NCBI GenBank assembly: GCA_009845645.1
Contig: VXZF01000152.1
Location: forward strand, 1 to 14,640
Length of the DNA: 14,640 bases
Source: Gemmatimonadota bacterium
GTDB taxonomy: Bacteria; Latescibacterota; UBA2968; UBA8231
Direction: 5' to 3'
Below the pieces are notes generated by a model that saw nothing but the letters and a program-made list of their open reading frames with translations, searched no databases and was not told where the DNA came from. Made by a program: the position numbers and the translations under genes. This document shows, piece by piece, positions 1 to 7,404 of this stretch (positions within the stretch are counted from its first letter, which is position 1; every line of letters begins with the position of its first letter).

Positions 1-1
1 G

Positions 2-2554
2 TCTGAGGAAGAGGAAGAGAAGTACAAGGAAAAAGAGAGGAAAATTCGTGAGGCACTAGAGTCGTTATCTGAAGCCGAAAACAAGATTCTCGCTGGACTA
101 ACGGAAGCAGATGGAAACCTGAACATGCTCTCGCGTCTTGCATTCTTTCTTCTCGCCGGCAAACCGATTGCGCCGGCTGCACAAGCCCTCGTACAATGGA
201 GCTTCGCCAATGCGATCAATACCGACCTCATGCCCCCAGATCGAGAGTTCAAGCACCTTGTTCGATTCAATAATGTCGACTGGTCCGATGCCCGTGTCGC
301 ACTGTTGGAAGAAGCCGATGTCTTGAGGCAAGAGGAGATTTCGGTCACGGGTAAGTGGGCGCTTGTCAATATCTTACAAGCAACAGGCAACACCGAAGAC
401 GCCAAGCAGGCAAGGATACTAGTAGAGGAACTGACCAAGGATCATACCTATTTTCCTAGTTGGAGACGCGTGGAGGATTATTGCTCAACCGACCCTTGCG
501 ATCCTACATCGGAAAAACCCGATAACGTGAAGCAAACGGCACAAAACTATAGAGGCATTGACGTTAAGAAGCTTCGATTAAGCAGGAGCACTACCTCCGA
601 AGATCATTTTTTCGCTATGGCCCGGCCGGGGATGGCTCGTTTCGAGGCTCAAGTGGCTATAGCCAAGCACAGGGAATTTGCTCAAGATGTTGTGCGTCGG
701 CAGGGTTGGCTACGGTACTTAGGATTATTCGAGCTTCTTGACCACAATGCGCTGCTGACAAGAGAGAACAGACTTAAACTCTTGAAAAGCTGTCTGAAGA
801 CCCCTGGTGGCCTCCGCACGGCTGCAAACGCGGCGGTCAGATTTTTCAGACAGCTTCTGAGATGGAAAAAAAGCGGAGGTACAAATGAAAGTGATCTATC
901 CGAGCAGGACCGATGGAGTATCTCCCAATATTGTCTTCTCCTCGCCTTCCCATTTCTGAGTGGTCGAGAACAGATAGATGCCCTGTTATCCGGATCCTCT
1001 GAGTGTAGTATACTCGCAGATCTTATGGATGTCGCAAAACCTTTGGAGGAGCAAGTATTCGACGATCTTTTGAAATCGGCTTGCCAGAATGGGGACGAAC
1101 ACACACAGTTTGTGCTTCTGGGATTTGCGAGAGAGACATCAACGCCTATTTCTATCAACTCTCGCAAGCATATCGCTCACCTTTCAGAAGCTCAATCTGA
1201 ACCAGTTCGTGTTCAGGCTTTGGGCATCATTGCCCAGCTTGGCGACGAAACCCTTCTTGCCGAAGTAGCCTGTGGCGACTGGCGGGTTTCGGAGAGCAAA
1301 GAGTATGAGGCTTTCTATGGCTCTGCTATACTGGTTCAGGCAGCGGCGCATGGCATTATCGAACACAGCGACGCGCTTGACCGTATGTCCTCCGATTTCT
1401 ATGGCCGAGCGGTAGTGGAATGGAGCCAACAGGGAATGCAGAACGCCGCGAGTGATGTTGCTTTACACGTACACGCCTCGGTTTGTCGCGTCACCAATCT
1501 GGAAGTGGATATCGCCGCACCCGATATTGAGATGCGTATTGGCTACGAGGAAAGGTCCGATTCGCTTCTCAGCATCTCAGACAGGCCGGCCGATCTGGCT
1601 GATCAATGGAATCGGTTTGCGGAAAGTGATGAGGAACTTGTAGAGAGACAGAATCGCAACCAAGAGACTTACCGGGCATTCAGAGACAAGCTGACTGCCC
1701 AAGAGGCTCACATTATTCTTGACCACCTTGGGCGTGACGGGCTTGGTACTTTCTGTTCAATTGCTGAGTCCAACGAGGACTTAGCGAATCAGTGGTACGA
1801 TATGTTCATCGGCTTGGACAAGGTCCGGCTACCTGTAGTTCACAATCTTGTTCTTCTTCTCGCCCATGCGTTGGGCAAGCAATGCCCAGAAAAGGCGGCC
1901 AAACTATTTCGCATTGTCCAGGATGGTCATCCCTTGATTCGCCTTACTTTTGGCCGTGCGGCTGTATCTCTGGATGCTATGGCGGTCTGGGGCGGCCCGG
2001 ACACAGAGATTCTAAACGATTTGCGTTTTGAACGCCTAGACAGGTCGACGAACGACTACGAACTCTCGCAAGAGGTCCTCGTCGCACATCTGAATGACAA
2101 GCAAAACCTGCTACGCCAGTATATCGGTACCAAATTAGAGATAGAAGAACCTGTTGAAATAGCTCGTGCGATCATGGTTGCTGGTTTCTCAGACAACAGT
2201 GAATTCAATGACGATGTGCTCGACCGCTATCAGGACATGGACTATTTCATTGGAGATGCACACAACGCTGCACGGTACGCTTATGACCGGAATACTTGGG
2301 CAAGACATTGGTTCGCTCAGATGTGCGAAGCAGATGAGGCCGATGAATTCTGGCGCTTTTCCATTTTGTTCGCAAAGATCGTTGACGGAAGATACGAATT
2401 CTGGCGATCAGAGTACGAAGACCGCAATGAACCGATGCGGTTATTTTGGCCCAGAGTCAGAAGCAAGCTACGGAATCGATTCAAAAAATGGGAGGATCTC
2501 CGCAACAAGAAACTGTTCGGCGGCGACGCTCCATCAAAGGTTTTTCTTTTTTAG
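2..2554 (+). CDS. Large helical protein, 5'-truncated by window edge; function unknown
   Basis: The frame is open from the first bases of the window, so the gene begins upstream. The first internal ATG (125) has no convincing Shine-Dalgarno site, and the 41 codons before it are coding-like. The visible 850 residues start with a highly charged stretch rich in Glu and Lys, probably coiled coil. The rest is almost wholly alpha-helical in character, with HEAT/armadillo-like hydrophobic periodicity (for example around residues 380-450 of the visible part), and it ends in a basic Trp-containing tail closing with FLF. No Walker motif, nuclease motif or membrane segment is seen. Known: long helical-repeat C-termini occur in large STAND/NACHT-type ATPases and other defence proteins, where an N-terminal catalytic part carries the activity. 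Inference only: this could be such a sensor region. The DNA is visibly more AT-rich than the metabolic genes to the right, hinting at transfer. It converges on the AAA_14 ATPase gene with a 53 nt gap. Coding status is sure, function unknown. Confidence 0.88.
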   Translation, partial: SEEEEEKYKEKERKIREALESLSEAENKILAGLTEADGNLNMLSRLAFFLLAGKPIAPAAQALVQWSFANAINTDLMPPDREFKHLVRFNNVDWSDARVALLEEADVLRQEEISVTGKWALVNILQATGNTEDAKQARILVEELTKDHTYFPSWRRVEDYCSTDPCDPTSEKPDNVKQTAQNYRGIDVKKLRLSRSTTSEDHFFAMARPGMARFEAQVAIAKHREFAQDVVRRQGWLRYLGLFELLDHNALLTRENRLKLLKSCLKTPGGLRTAANAAVRFFRQLLRWKKSGGTNESDLSEQDRWSISQYCLLLAFPFLSGREQIDALLSGSSECSILADLMDVAKPLEEQVFDDLLKSACQNGDEHTQFVLLGFARETSTPISINSRKHIAHLSEAQSEPVRVQALGIIAQLGDETLLAEVACGDWRVSESKEYEAFYGSAILVQAAAHGIIEHSDALDRMSSDFYGRAVVEWSQQGMQNAASDVALHVHASVCRVTNLEVDIAAPDIEMRIGYEERSDSLLSISDRPADLADQWNRFAESDEELVERQNRNQETYRAFRDKLTAQEAHIILDHLGRDGLGTFCSIAESNEDLANQWYDMFIGLDKVRLPVVHNLVLLLAHALGKQCPEKAAKLFRIVQDGHPLIRLTFGRAAVSLDAMAVWGGPDTEILNDLRFERLDRSTNDYELSQEVLVAHLNDKQNLLRQYIGTKLEIEEPVEIARAIMVAGFSDNSEFNDDVLDRYQDMDYFIGDAHNAARYAYDRNTWARHWFAQMCEADEADEFWRFSILFAKIVDGRYEFWRSEYEDRNEPMRLFWPRVRSKLRNRFKKWEDLRNKKLFGGDAPSKVFLF

Positions 2555-2607
2555 GTTGGAACTAATCCAGAGAATTTCGATCAACGAGGACAGAGTGCAT
2601 CGGCAAC

Positions 2608-3867
2608 CTATCCTGCTCCCGACAGCAAATGCGGAATCGCCACATGGCGCAGCCGCCCGTCCGTGCTGGGGATGCTCGACACATCGTTTGAGGCCACCAA
2701 GCCCAACAGCAGCGGCTTGTCCAACAAGTCCTCCAAACCGCGCAGGTGGCGAAAATCGGCGGCGCTGACCCTCGCTGTCTGTTTGACTTCCACGGCGATA
2801 AACCCATCCTCGCGTTCAATCAATAAGTCAACTTCGCGTCGGTCCGCAGTGCGCAGGTGGTATAGCTCAACCGGTAGTTGGGCGTTGCGGCACTGCTTAT
2901 AGATTTCCGCGACCACCGCACTTTCCAGTTCCGCGCCGTCGACCTCCCCGCGTTTCCGCAAAATACTCCGCCGGATTCCTGGATCGACAAAGTGCAGCTT
3001 GCTTTGTTTGCTCAGGCGTTTTTCTGCATTGCGATACCAAGCTGGCAACAGAATAATCTGATAGCTCAGTTCCAAGTAGCGCATAAACTGCCGCGCTGTC
3101 GCCGGAGACACATCGCTCAGCCGTGCCAGGTCCGAGAAATTGATCACCTGCCCCGAACGCAAAGCCGCCGCTTGCTGGGCGCGAACAAAAGGCTCCAGCC
3201 GCCGCAGTTGCGCCAGATCGCCTAAGTCGCGCTGGAGGTACATTGCTTGATAGTCCTGCAACCACGCGAAGCGATCTTCGTCGTCCCATTCCCTAAGCCG
3301 TGGCATCCCGCCCCAGTGGAGGAAGTACTCCCAGCGCATCTTGGCCTGCGCGTAGGCTGCGGTGATGTGGTAGGTTGCCGAGCATAGTTGGTCGAGGGCG
3401 CGGAGCGGATCGTCGGCAGCGAGTACCTCGACCAATCGGCTCGTGCCGGTCGTCGCCAGTAATTCCGGCAGGGTAAACGGGAAAAGTGCTCGCAGCGCAG
3501 CGCGTCCAGCGAGCGATTCGCGCACTTTTTCGAGCAGCAGAATCTGGCTTGATCCCAGCAGGATATAATGTACCTCCGCATCGCGGTCATAACACGCTTT
3601 TAGGGTCTCGATGACCGTCGGCAGCTTCTGCGCCTCATCGACGATGGCACGTGGGTAGCGGGCAATCCATTCTTCCGGCCCTAGCTGCTCGTAGGCCGCT
3701 CGTTCCACAGGTGAATCCAGATTAATCACTGGATACTCGGGAAACGCCATGTTGGCAAGGGTGGATTTCCCCACTTGGCGTGCTCCCGTAAGCACGAGGA
3801 GGCGTCCGCGCTCGCGTCGGTGAACATCCTGTATGTCTTGTTGGATTTGGCGTATAATTTGAAGCAT
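2608..3867 (-). CDS. AAA_14/DUF4143-family ATP-binding protein
   Basis: This 419-residue protein has the two-part build of the AAA_14 plus DUF4143 family. The N-terminal ATPase shows Walker A GARQVGKST (residues 28-36), Walker B AIVDEAQ (74-80) and the family's LLGSSQ sensor-like stretch (103-108). A winged-helix-like segment lies near 242-276 (SDLARLSDVSPATARQF). The C-terminal part has the PD-(D/E)XK-like set Glu315, REVDLLIE (Asp347) and AVEVKQ (Glu360, Lys362). Members are common in bacteria and archaea, often in multiple copies and horizontally spread; their cellular job is not settled. The start is placed at ATG 3867. A TTG at 3903 extends the frame by 12 residues, but it lies in the U-tract of the preceding gene's terminator. 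No clear Shine-Dalgarno precedes 3867, and an imperfect palindrome spans the start. Family assignment is firm; function is open. Confidence 0.93.
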   Translation of the reverse strand: MLQIIRQIQQDIQDVHRRERGRLLVLTGARQVGKSTLANMAFPEYPVINLDSPVERAAYEQLGPEEWIARYPRAIVDEAQKLPTVIETLKACYDRDAEVHYILLGSSQILLLEKVRESLAGRAALRALFPFTLPELLATTGTSRLVEVLAADDPLRALDQLCSATYHITAAYAQAKMRWEYFLHWGGMPRLREWDDEDRFAWLQDYQAMYLQRDLGDLAQLRRLEPFVRAQQAAALRSGQVINFSDLARLSDVSPATARQFMRYLELSYQIILLPAWYRNAEKRLSKQSKLHFVDPGIRRSILRKRGEVDGAELESAVVAEIYKQCRNAQLPVELYHLRTADRREVDLLIEREDGFIAVEVKQTARVSAADFRHLRGLEDLLDKPLLLGLVASNDVSSIPSTDGRLRHVAIPHLLSGAG

Positions 3868-3885
3868 CAATTCAAAATTTACGCC
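3849..3885. repeat. Imperfect palindrome across the ATPase start codon
   Basis: Two 15-base arms (3849-3863 and 3871-3885) match as inverted repeats at 13 of 15 positions, separated by 7 bases; each outer end begins with GGCGTA read inward. The ATPase ATG (3865-3867) sits in the spacer. It could be an operator for autoregulation or an RNA hairpin hiding the start; both are inference. Confidence 0.55.
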
Positions 3886-3903
3886 ATTTTTAGAAAAAAA
3901 CAA
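3876..3903 (-). promoter_or_regulatory. Possible promoter of the AAA_14 ATPase gene
   Basis: On the minus strand TTGTTT (3903-3898) and TAAATT (3881-3876) form a weak sigma70-like pair with a 16-base spacer. Transcription would start about at 3869, so the ATPase message would be nearly leaderless, consistent with the absence of a Shine-Dalgarno site. The -35 box overlaps the U-tract of the upstream terminator. The match is weak and may be chance. Confidence 0.25.
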
Positions 3904-3922
3904 CGATGAGCTGACCTCATCG
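3892..3922 (-). terminator. Intrinsic terminator after the Gfo/Idh/MocA gene
   Basis: Six bases past the TAA of the oxidoreductase there is a perfect 7 bp stem (CGATGAG with CTCATCG, loop of 5), followed on the minus strand by TTG and seven further T residues. This ends the oxidoreductase transcript and argues that the next gene, the AAA_14 ATPase, is transcribed separately. Confidence 0.85.
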
Positions 3923-3927
3923 CCCGC

Positions 3928-4992
3928 TTACTCGATCCGCACCTCCCGCTCCTGCTCCGCCGATTCGTACAGCCCGTCCATCATTTTCTGCACCATCAGC
4001 CCATGCTCGCCGGGCGACAGGGTTTCCGCGTCGTAGAGGACGTGGTCGACAAAGTTGCGCATCTTCTGGCCGAAGCCGTCGGCTGCTGGGCCGGTGGGCA
4101 GCCAGTCGGGCCGGGTGTTGACCATGTAGTCGTTGGCGTCGTGGAAAAAACCCGGCGGATCCCAGCTAGCTCCGCCCTTCTCGCCCATCAGCGTGAAGTT
4201 CCCCACCCCTTTCTCGATATGGGCGGCGAAGCTGGTTTCAATACTGAGCATCGCGCCGTTGGCAAAGCGGATGTGCCCCACGGCTAAGTCCTCTACCGTA
4301 TAGGTTTTGTAATCCCAGTTGGGCCAGATCGAGGCCACGTTTGACGGCTTGTCGCCGATGTAGGTATAGGTGCTGCCACTGGCTGCCACCGGTTTGGGCG
4401 AGCCCATTGCATAGTGCGCGGTCTCCAGCATGTGGACGCCGATGTCGATCAGCGGCCCACCGCCTTGTAAGTCCTTGCGGCCAAAGACACCCCAGTTGGG
4501 AATGCCGCGCCGCCGCAGGGACTGCACTCGGGCGTACAGGACTGTGCCTAACTCGCCGTCGTCGACGAGCTTCTTGACGAACTGCGTCCGCGGATCATAG
4601 CGGTTCTGGAAGCCAATGATCAGCTTTTTGTTGTTTTTCTCCGCGGTGTCGAGCATTTGCTGCCCCTCGCGCGCATTCATGGCCAAAGGCTTTTCGACGA
4701 GGACATGGGCACCCGCGTTGAGCGCTGCGATGGAGCAGGGGGCATGCAGGCCGTTGGGCGTGCAGACGCTCACCGCGTCGGGTTCGACCTGCCGGAGCAT
4801 CTCCTCGTAGTCGGCGTAGGCTGCGGGGATTTCGTATTCTTCGCAGGATTTTTGCGCTCGTTCGAGGACCACGTCCGCTGCGGCGACCATTTCCACGTCG
4901 TCCATGTCTTGGTAATAGCGCATGTGCGACCCAGCGATGCCGCCAGCGCCGATCAGGGCGACGCGCAGCTTGTCTTGCTTGTTCTTAGCCAT
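3928..4992 (-). CDS. Gfo/Idh/MocA family NAD(P)-dependent oxidoreductase
   Basis: This 354-residue soluble dehydrogenase of the Gfo/Idh/MocA family probably oxidises or reduces a sugar, inositol or amino-sugar derivative with NAD(P). The N-terminal Rossmann fold shows GAGGIAGSH (residues 15-23), an acidic Asp40 after the second strand that may contact the cofactor, and the family signature EKPLA (100-104), whose lysine is the usual catalytic/cofactor residue. The C-terminal substrate domain has GGGPLIDIGVH (177-187), with Asp183 and His187 in the typical catalytic positions. Length is normal. ATG 4992 is chosen because GGAGAG lies just upstream; the frame runs on to a TTG at 5028, but that falls inside the terminator of the preceding gene. 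It is the last gene of the block beginning with the radical SAM maturase. In Planctomycete-like genomes such enzymes often sit beside PmoA/DUF6807 proteins, as here. The exact substrate cannot be read from sequence. Confidence 0.95.
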   Translation of the reverse strand: MAKNKQDKLRVALIGAGGIAGSHMRYYQDMDDVEMVAAADVVLERAQKSCEEYEIPAAYADYEEMLRQVEPDAVSVCTPNGLHAPCSIAALNAGAHVLVEKPLAMNAREGQQMLDTAEKNNKKLIIGFQNRYDPRTQFVKKLVDDGELGTVLYARVQSLRRRGIPNWGVFGRKDLQGGGPLIDIGVHMLETAHYAMGSPKPVAASGSTYTYIGDKPSNVASIWPNWDYKTYTVEDLAVGHIRFANGAMLSIETSFAAHIEKGVGNFTLMGEKGGASWDPPGFFHDANDYMVNTRPDWLPTGPAADGFGQKMRNFVDHVLYDAETLSPGEHGLMVQKMMDGLYESAEQEREVRIE

Positions 4993-5026
4993 TGCTCTCC
5001 GTCCGTTTGAATTCGTGGCGAGGCAC

Positions 5027-5056
5027 AAAAAAACCGGCCCGCAGACCGGTTTTTTC
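5027..5056 (-). terminator. Intrinsic terminator after the PmoA-like gene
   Basis: A 10 bp arm ending in CCGG pairs with CCGGTTTTTT across an 8-base loop. The T-run (seven T on the minus strand) lies 17-46 bases after the TAG of the PmoA-like gene. A T-run is present on both strands, so it could act bidirectionally, though no plus-strand gene ends here. It lies between two co-directional genes, so the Gfo/Idh/MocA gene is either read through at reduced level or has its own start; no good promoter is seen in the 35 bases that follow. Confidence 0.82.
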
Positions 5057-5072
5057 TCGTGCAGATACTATC

Positions 5073-5975
5073 CTATCCCGCTTGGAACTGCTCGATGAGT
5101 TGGCGCACGTCTGGGTGTCCGTCCACGCTGCGGCCGGGATGGATGATCAGCCGGTAGCGGAAGACGGCTTGGTCGCCGCCGGGGATGGTCAGGCTCTCGT
5201 CGATGTTCTCGTCGCCCTTAAAATCGTGCACGCCAAAGGGGTTGGCGGTAAACAGTCCGTAGCCGCGCACGTGCCAGTAGGTCGGATGGCGGGGGTTGCC
5301 GCGGTGATCGACGACGGTGTGCCCCCACTCCGTACCATCGGCTACCGGCCCGGAATAATCCACCCAAGCCGCCTGCTGGCCCCAAGTAACCTCCTCGCCT
5401 TGGCCGTTTTCAAAGGCTTGACCCGCGGAATTTTCAATTCGCCCCGCGACCTTGGCATCCATGGAGGTCGGCACCCGGATCGAAAACAGCCCGCCCTCTT
5501 TGGTGTCGCCGAAGGTCACATCGCCGTAGCGGGCGCGGAATTCGCTGCGTTGGTCTATGATGCGCAATGCACCTTCGGCGCGGATGGCGATGGTGCGCCG
5601 CTCCTCCAACAGCTTCTCGCCCTCCGGCCCGAACCAATCGACGATTCCGTCGATCTGTGCTGCGCCGTCGGCTGCACCTACTACCGGCTCACCCCGTTGC
5701 AGCATGGCTCCGTGGCCGGTGCCCTCGTCCCAGAGGTTGTGGCCGTTGACGAGGCCGTGGGCTGTGTAGATGCCGCGATGGTGGTAGTGGTCTTGGTTCT
5801 CGCCTTCGACACCTTCCATCGGATAGGCGCGGGTGAGGCCAGTGCCGCTGGGCGTCAGCACGGGATAGAAGTACGGGCGGCACACGTAGTGGCCGTAGCG
5901 GTATTCGGTAAAAAGCTGGCCGTCGATAGTGACGACGGCCTTGCAGTCTGCGGGAATTAGCTCGATAGCGATCAT
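5073..5975 (-). CDS. PmoA family protein (DUF6807)
   Basis: The protein has 300 residues and belongs to the PmoA/DUF6807 family, named from a misleading link with methane oxygenase; the biochemical role is not established. Family hallmarks are RPYFYPVLTPSG (residues 33-44), YPMEG (51-55) and the His-rich DHYHHRGIY (62-70), likely a metal or sugar site, then beta-sandwich-like sequence reaching HVRGYGLFTANPFG near the C-terminus. The fold is thought to resemble sugar-binding beta-sandwich proteins. There is no signal peptide, so it is probably cytoplasmic. ATG 5975 is preceded by AAGGAAG; a further 25 in-frame codons extend into the 3' end of the previous gene and lack family similarity. It starts 13 nt after the radical SAM stop, so the two are very probably co-transcribed. 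Known: these proteins often neighbour Gfo/Idh/MocA oxidoreductases in glycan-degrading bacteria. Confidence 0.92.
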   Translation of the reverse strand: MIAIELIPADCKAVVTIDGQLFTEYRYGHYVCRPYFYPVLTPSGTGLTRAYPMEGVEGENQDHYHHRGIYTAHGLVNGHNLWDEGTGHGAMLQRGEPVVGAADGAAQIDGIVDWFGPEGEKLLEERRTIAIRAEGALRIIDQRSEFRARYGDVTFGDTKEGGLFSIRVPTSMDAKVAGRIENSAGQAFENGQGEEVTWGQQAAWVDYSGPVADGTEWGHTVVDHRGNPRHPTYWHVRGYGLFTANPFGVHDFKGDENIDESLTIPGGDQAVFRYRLIIHPGRSVDGHPDVRQLIEQFQAG

Positions 5976-5988
5976 TGCTTCCTTTCGG

Positions 5989-7332
5989 TTATGCGGCTCG
6001 GCCACAGCAGCGCTTGTATTTCTTGCCGCTGCCGCAGGAGCACGGGTCATTGCGGCCTGGGGTCTTCTTTTGGTGCAGGGCCGCCTTGACCGCGTCTCGT
6101 TTGCGCGTCCATTCCATCACGCCGGTAGCCGGTCGGCCGTGCCGCAGCTCGTTGGCCATAAAGCGCATGTAGGGATCGACGTGCCCGAAGTACATTTTGT
6201 ACCCCTTGCACAAATAGTTGAGGCCGTCTTCGCCGCGCGGGGTTTTGGTAAAGCGGTGCTTGGGGCAGCCGCCGTTGCAGGCGAAGCGGTAGTCGCATTC
6301 AATGCAGTACTGGGGCAGGGTGTCCTTTTTGTCCTGACCGAACTTGGTTTGCTGCGGGCTGGCGACCATGTCGCGGATGCTCTCCTCGTGGACGTTGCCC
6401 AGGCGATAATCCGAATAGACGAAGTGGTCGCAGGAGTACAGGTCGCCGTTGTGCTCGATGATCAGCGCCTTGCCGCAGGTCTCGGCAAAGATGCACAGGC
6501 TCGCATCTTGGCCCAGCCACGAACCGAGCGTCACGTCAAAGAGCTGCACAAAGACTTGGCCGACGTCGTTGCGCACCCATTCGTCGAAGATCGCGCAGAG
6601 GAACTTGCCGTACTGCCCTGGGCTTACCGACCATTTGGAAACAGGTGCGCGGCCCTCGTATTCGGGATCGACTAACTCCAGGCCGTCCTCGTCCGGCTCG
6701 TGGGCGATGCGCTCGACGATGGGAATAAACTGCATGAACCCCGAGCCTTCTTCGCGCAGGAAGCGGTAGATTTCGAGCGGCTGATCGGCGTTGTGGTTTT
6801 GTAGCACGGTCAGGGTATTGAACTCTACCCCGTGCTTTTTGAGCATTTGCAGGCCGGCGTACACTCGGTCGTAGGTCGGCTTCTGGCCCTTGTCAACTCG
6901 GTAGTGGTCGTGGTAGGTGCGCGGCCCGTCGATCGACAGTCCGATTAGGAATTTGTTTTCTGCAAGGAACTCGCCCCACTCGTCGTCGAGGAGGATGCCA
7001 TTGGTCTGGAAGGCGTTGGTGACGAGCTTGCCGTTGGCGTATTGCTGCTGTAGCTCGACTGCGCGGCGGAAGAAGTCCACGCCCATCAGGGTCGGCTCGC
7101 CGCCCTGCCAGGCAAAGTCCACTTGCGGCACGTCTTGGGCCTCAATGTACTGCTTGACGTAGAGTTCAAGCGTCTCGTCGGACATGCGCCAATTTTTGCG
7201 CGCGTCTGGGTAGAGCTTCTCCTTTTCGAGGTAGAAGCAGTACTTGCAGTCGATGTTGCAGACCGAGCCCGAGGGCTTGGCCATTATGTGGGAAGACGCC
7301 GGAGCAGAGGTCGATATGGTCGTAGTTTCCAT
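5989..7332 (-). CDS. Radical SAM/SPASM anaerobic sulfatase-maturase-like enzyme with SEC-C tail
   Basis: This 447-residue enzyme is of the anSME type, which oxidises an active-site Cys or Ser of sulfatases to formylglycine in the cytoplasm using S-adenosylmethionine. The radical SAM triad is C25-x3-C29-x2-C32 (SGSVCNIDCKYCFY), with WQGGEPTLM (75-83) as the glycine-rich SAM site. The SPASM region carries eight cysteines (280, 286, 301, 343, 346, 352, 356, 375) in the spacing that ligates two auxiliary 4Fe-4S clusters. CDHFVYSDYRLGN (301-313) includes the Asp equivalent to the proposed catalytic base. The C-terminus adds a SEC-C zinc motif, GRNDPCSCGSGKKYKRCCG (426-444). No sulfatase lies in the window, so the target is elsewhere, or it is a different peptide. 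The start is ATG 7332; the Shine-Dalgarno is weak. It heads the operon with the PmoA-like gene. Confidence 0.93.
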   Translation of the reverse strand: METTTISTSAPASSHIMAKPSGSVCNIDCKYCFYLEKEKLYPDARKNWRMSDETLELYVKQYIEAQDVPQVDFAWQGGEPTLMGVDFFRRAVELQQQYANGKLVTNAFQTNGILLDDEWGEFLAENKFLIGLSIDGPRTYHDHYRVDKGQKPTYDRVYAGLQMLKKHGVEFNTLTVLQNHNADQPLEIYRFLREEGSGFMQFIPIVERIAHEPDEDGLELVDPEYEGRAPVSKWSVSPGQYGKFLCAIFDEWVRNDVGQVFVQLFDVTLGSWLGQDASLCIFAETCGKALIIEHNGDLYSCDHFVYSDYRLGNVHEESIRDMVASPQQTKFGQDKKDTLPQYCIECDYRFACNGGCPKHRFTKTPRGEDGLNYLCKGYKMYFGHVDPYMRFMANELRHGRPATGVMEWTRKRDAVKAALHQKKTPGRNDPCSCGSGKKYKRCCGRAA

Positions 7333-7360
7333 CAGGGGCTATCTTTTGAAGGTGGGGAGT

Positions 7361-7389
7361 ATGATAGCGTTTGCCCTTCCGCAATGCAA
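7361..7389 (-). promoter_or_regulatory. Possible promoter for the radical SAM operon
   Basis: In the 72 bp divergent intergenic region, minus-strand TTGCAT (7389-7384) and TATCAT (7366-7361) are 17 bases apart. The -10 matches consensus at 5 of 6 positions, the -35 at 3 of 6. Position fits a leader of about 25 bases. A matching plus-strand promoter for the phosphatase gene was not convincing. Confidence 0.3.
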
Positions 7390-7404
7390 ATATAAGGAAA
7401 TCAG

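Noticed and set aside
125..127. ATG 125 as the true start of the left-edge gene
   Set aside because: No ribosome site, and the frame is open and coding-like to the window edge, so the gene is treated as truncated.
3868..3903. TTG-started 12-residue N-terminal extension of the AAA_14 ATPase
   Set aside because: The TTG lies in the U-tract of the preceding terminator and the added residues do not look like the family; ATG 3867 fits the usual N-terminus.
4993..5028. TTG-started extension of the Gfo/Idh/MocA protein
   Set aside because: It begins inside the terminator hairpin arm; ATG 4992 has a ribosome site and the normal family N-terminus.
4992..5960. Long plus-strand open frame opposite the PmoA-like gene
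   Set aside because: It mirrors the GC-rich codons of the minus-strand gene, runs through a terminator and resembles no protein family.
5929..6675. Plus-strand frame of 248 codons opposite the radical SAM gene
   Set aside because: Low-complexity Ala/Val-rich translation typical of an antisense shadow; the minus strand carries the complete catalytic motifs.
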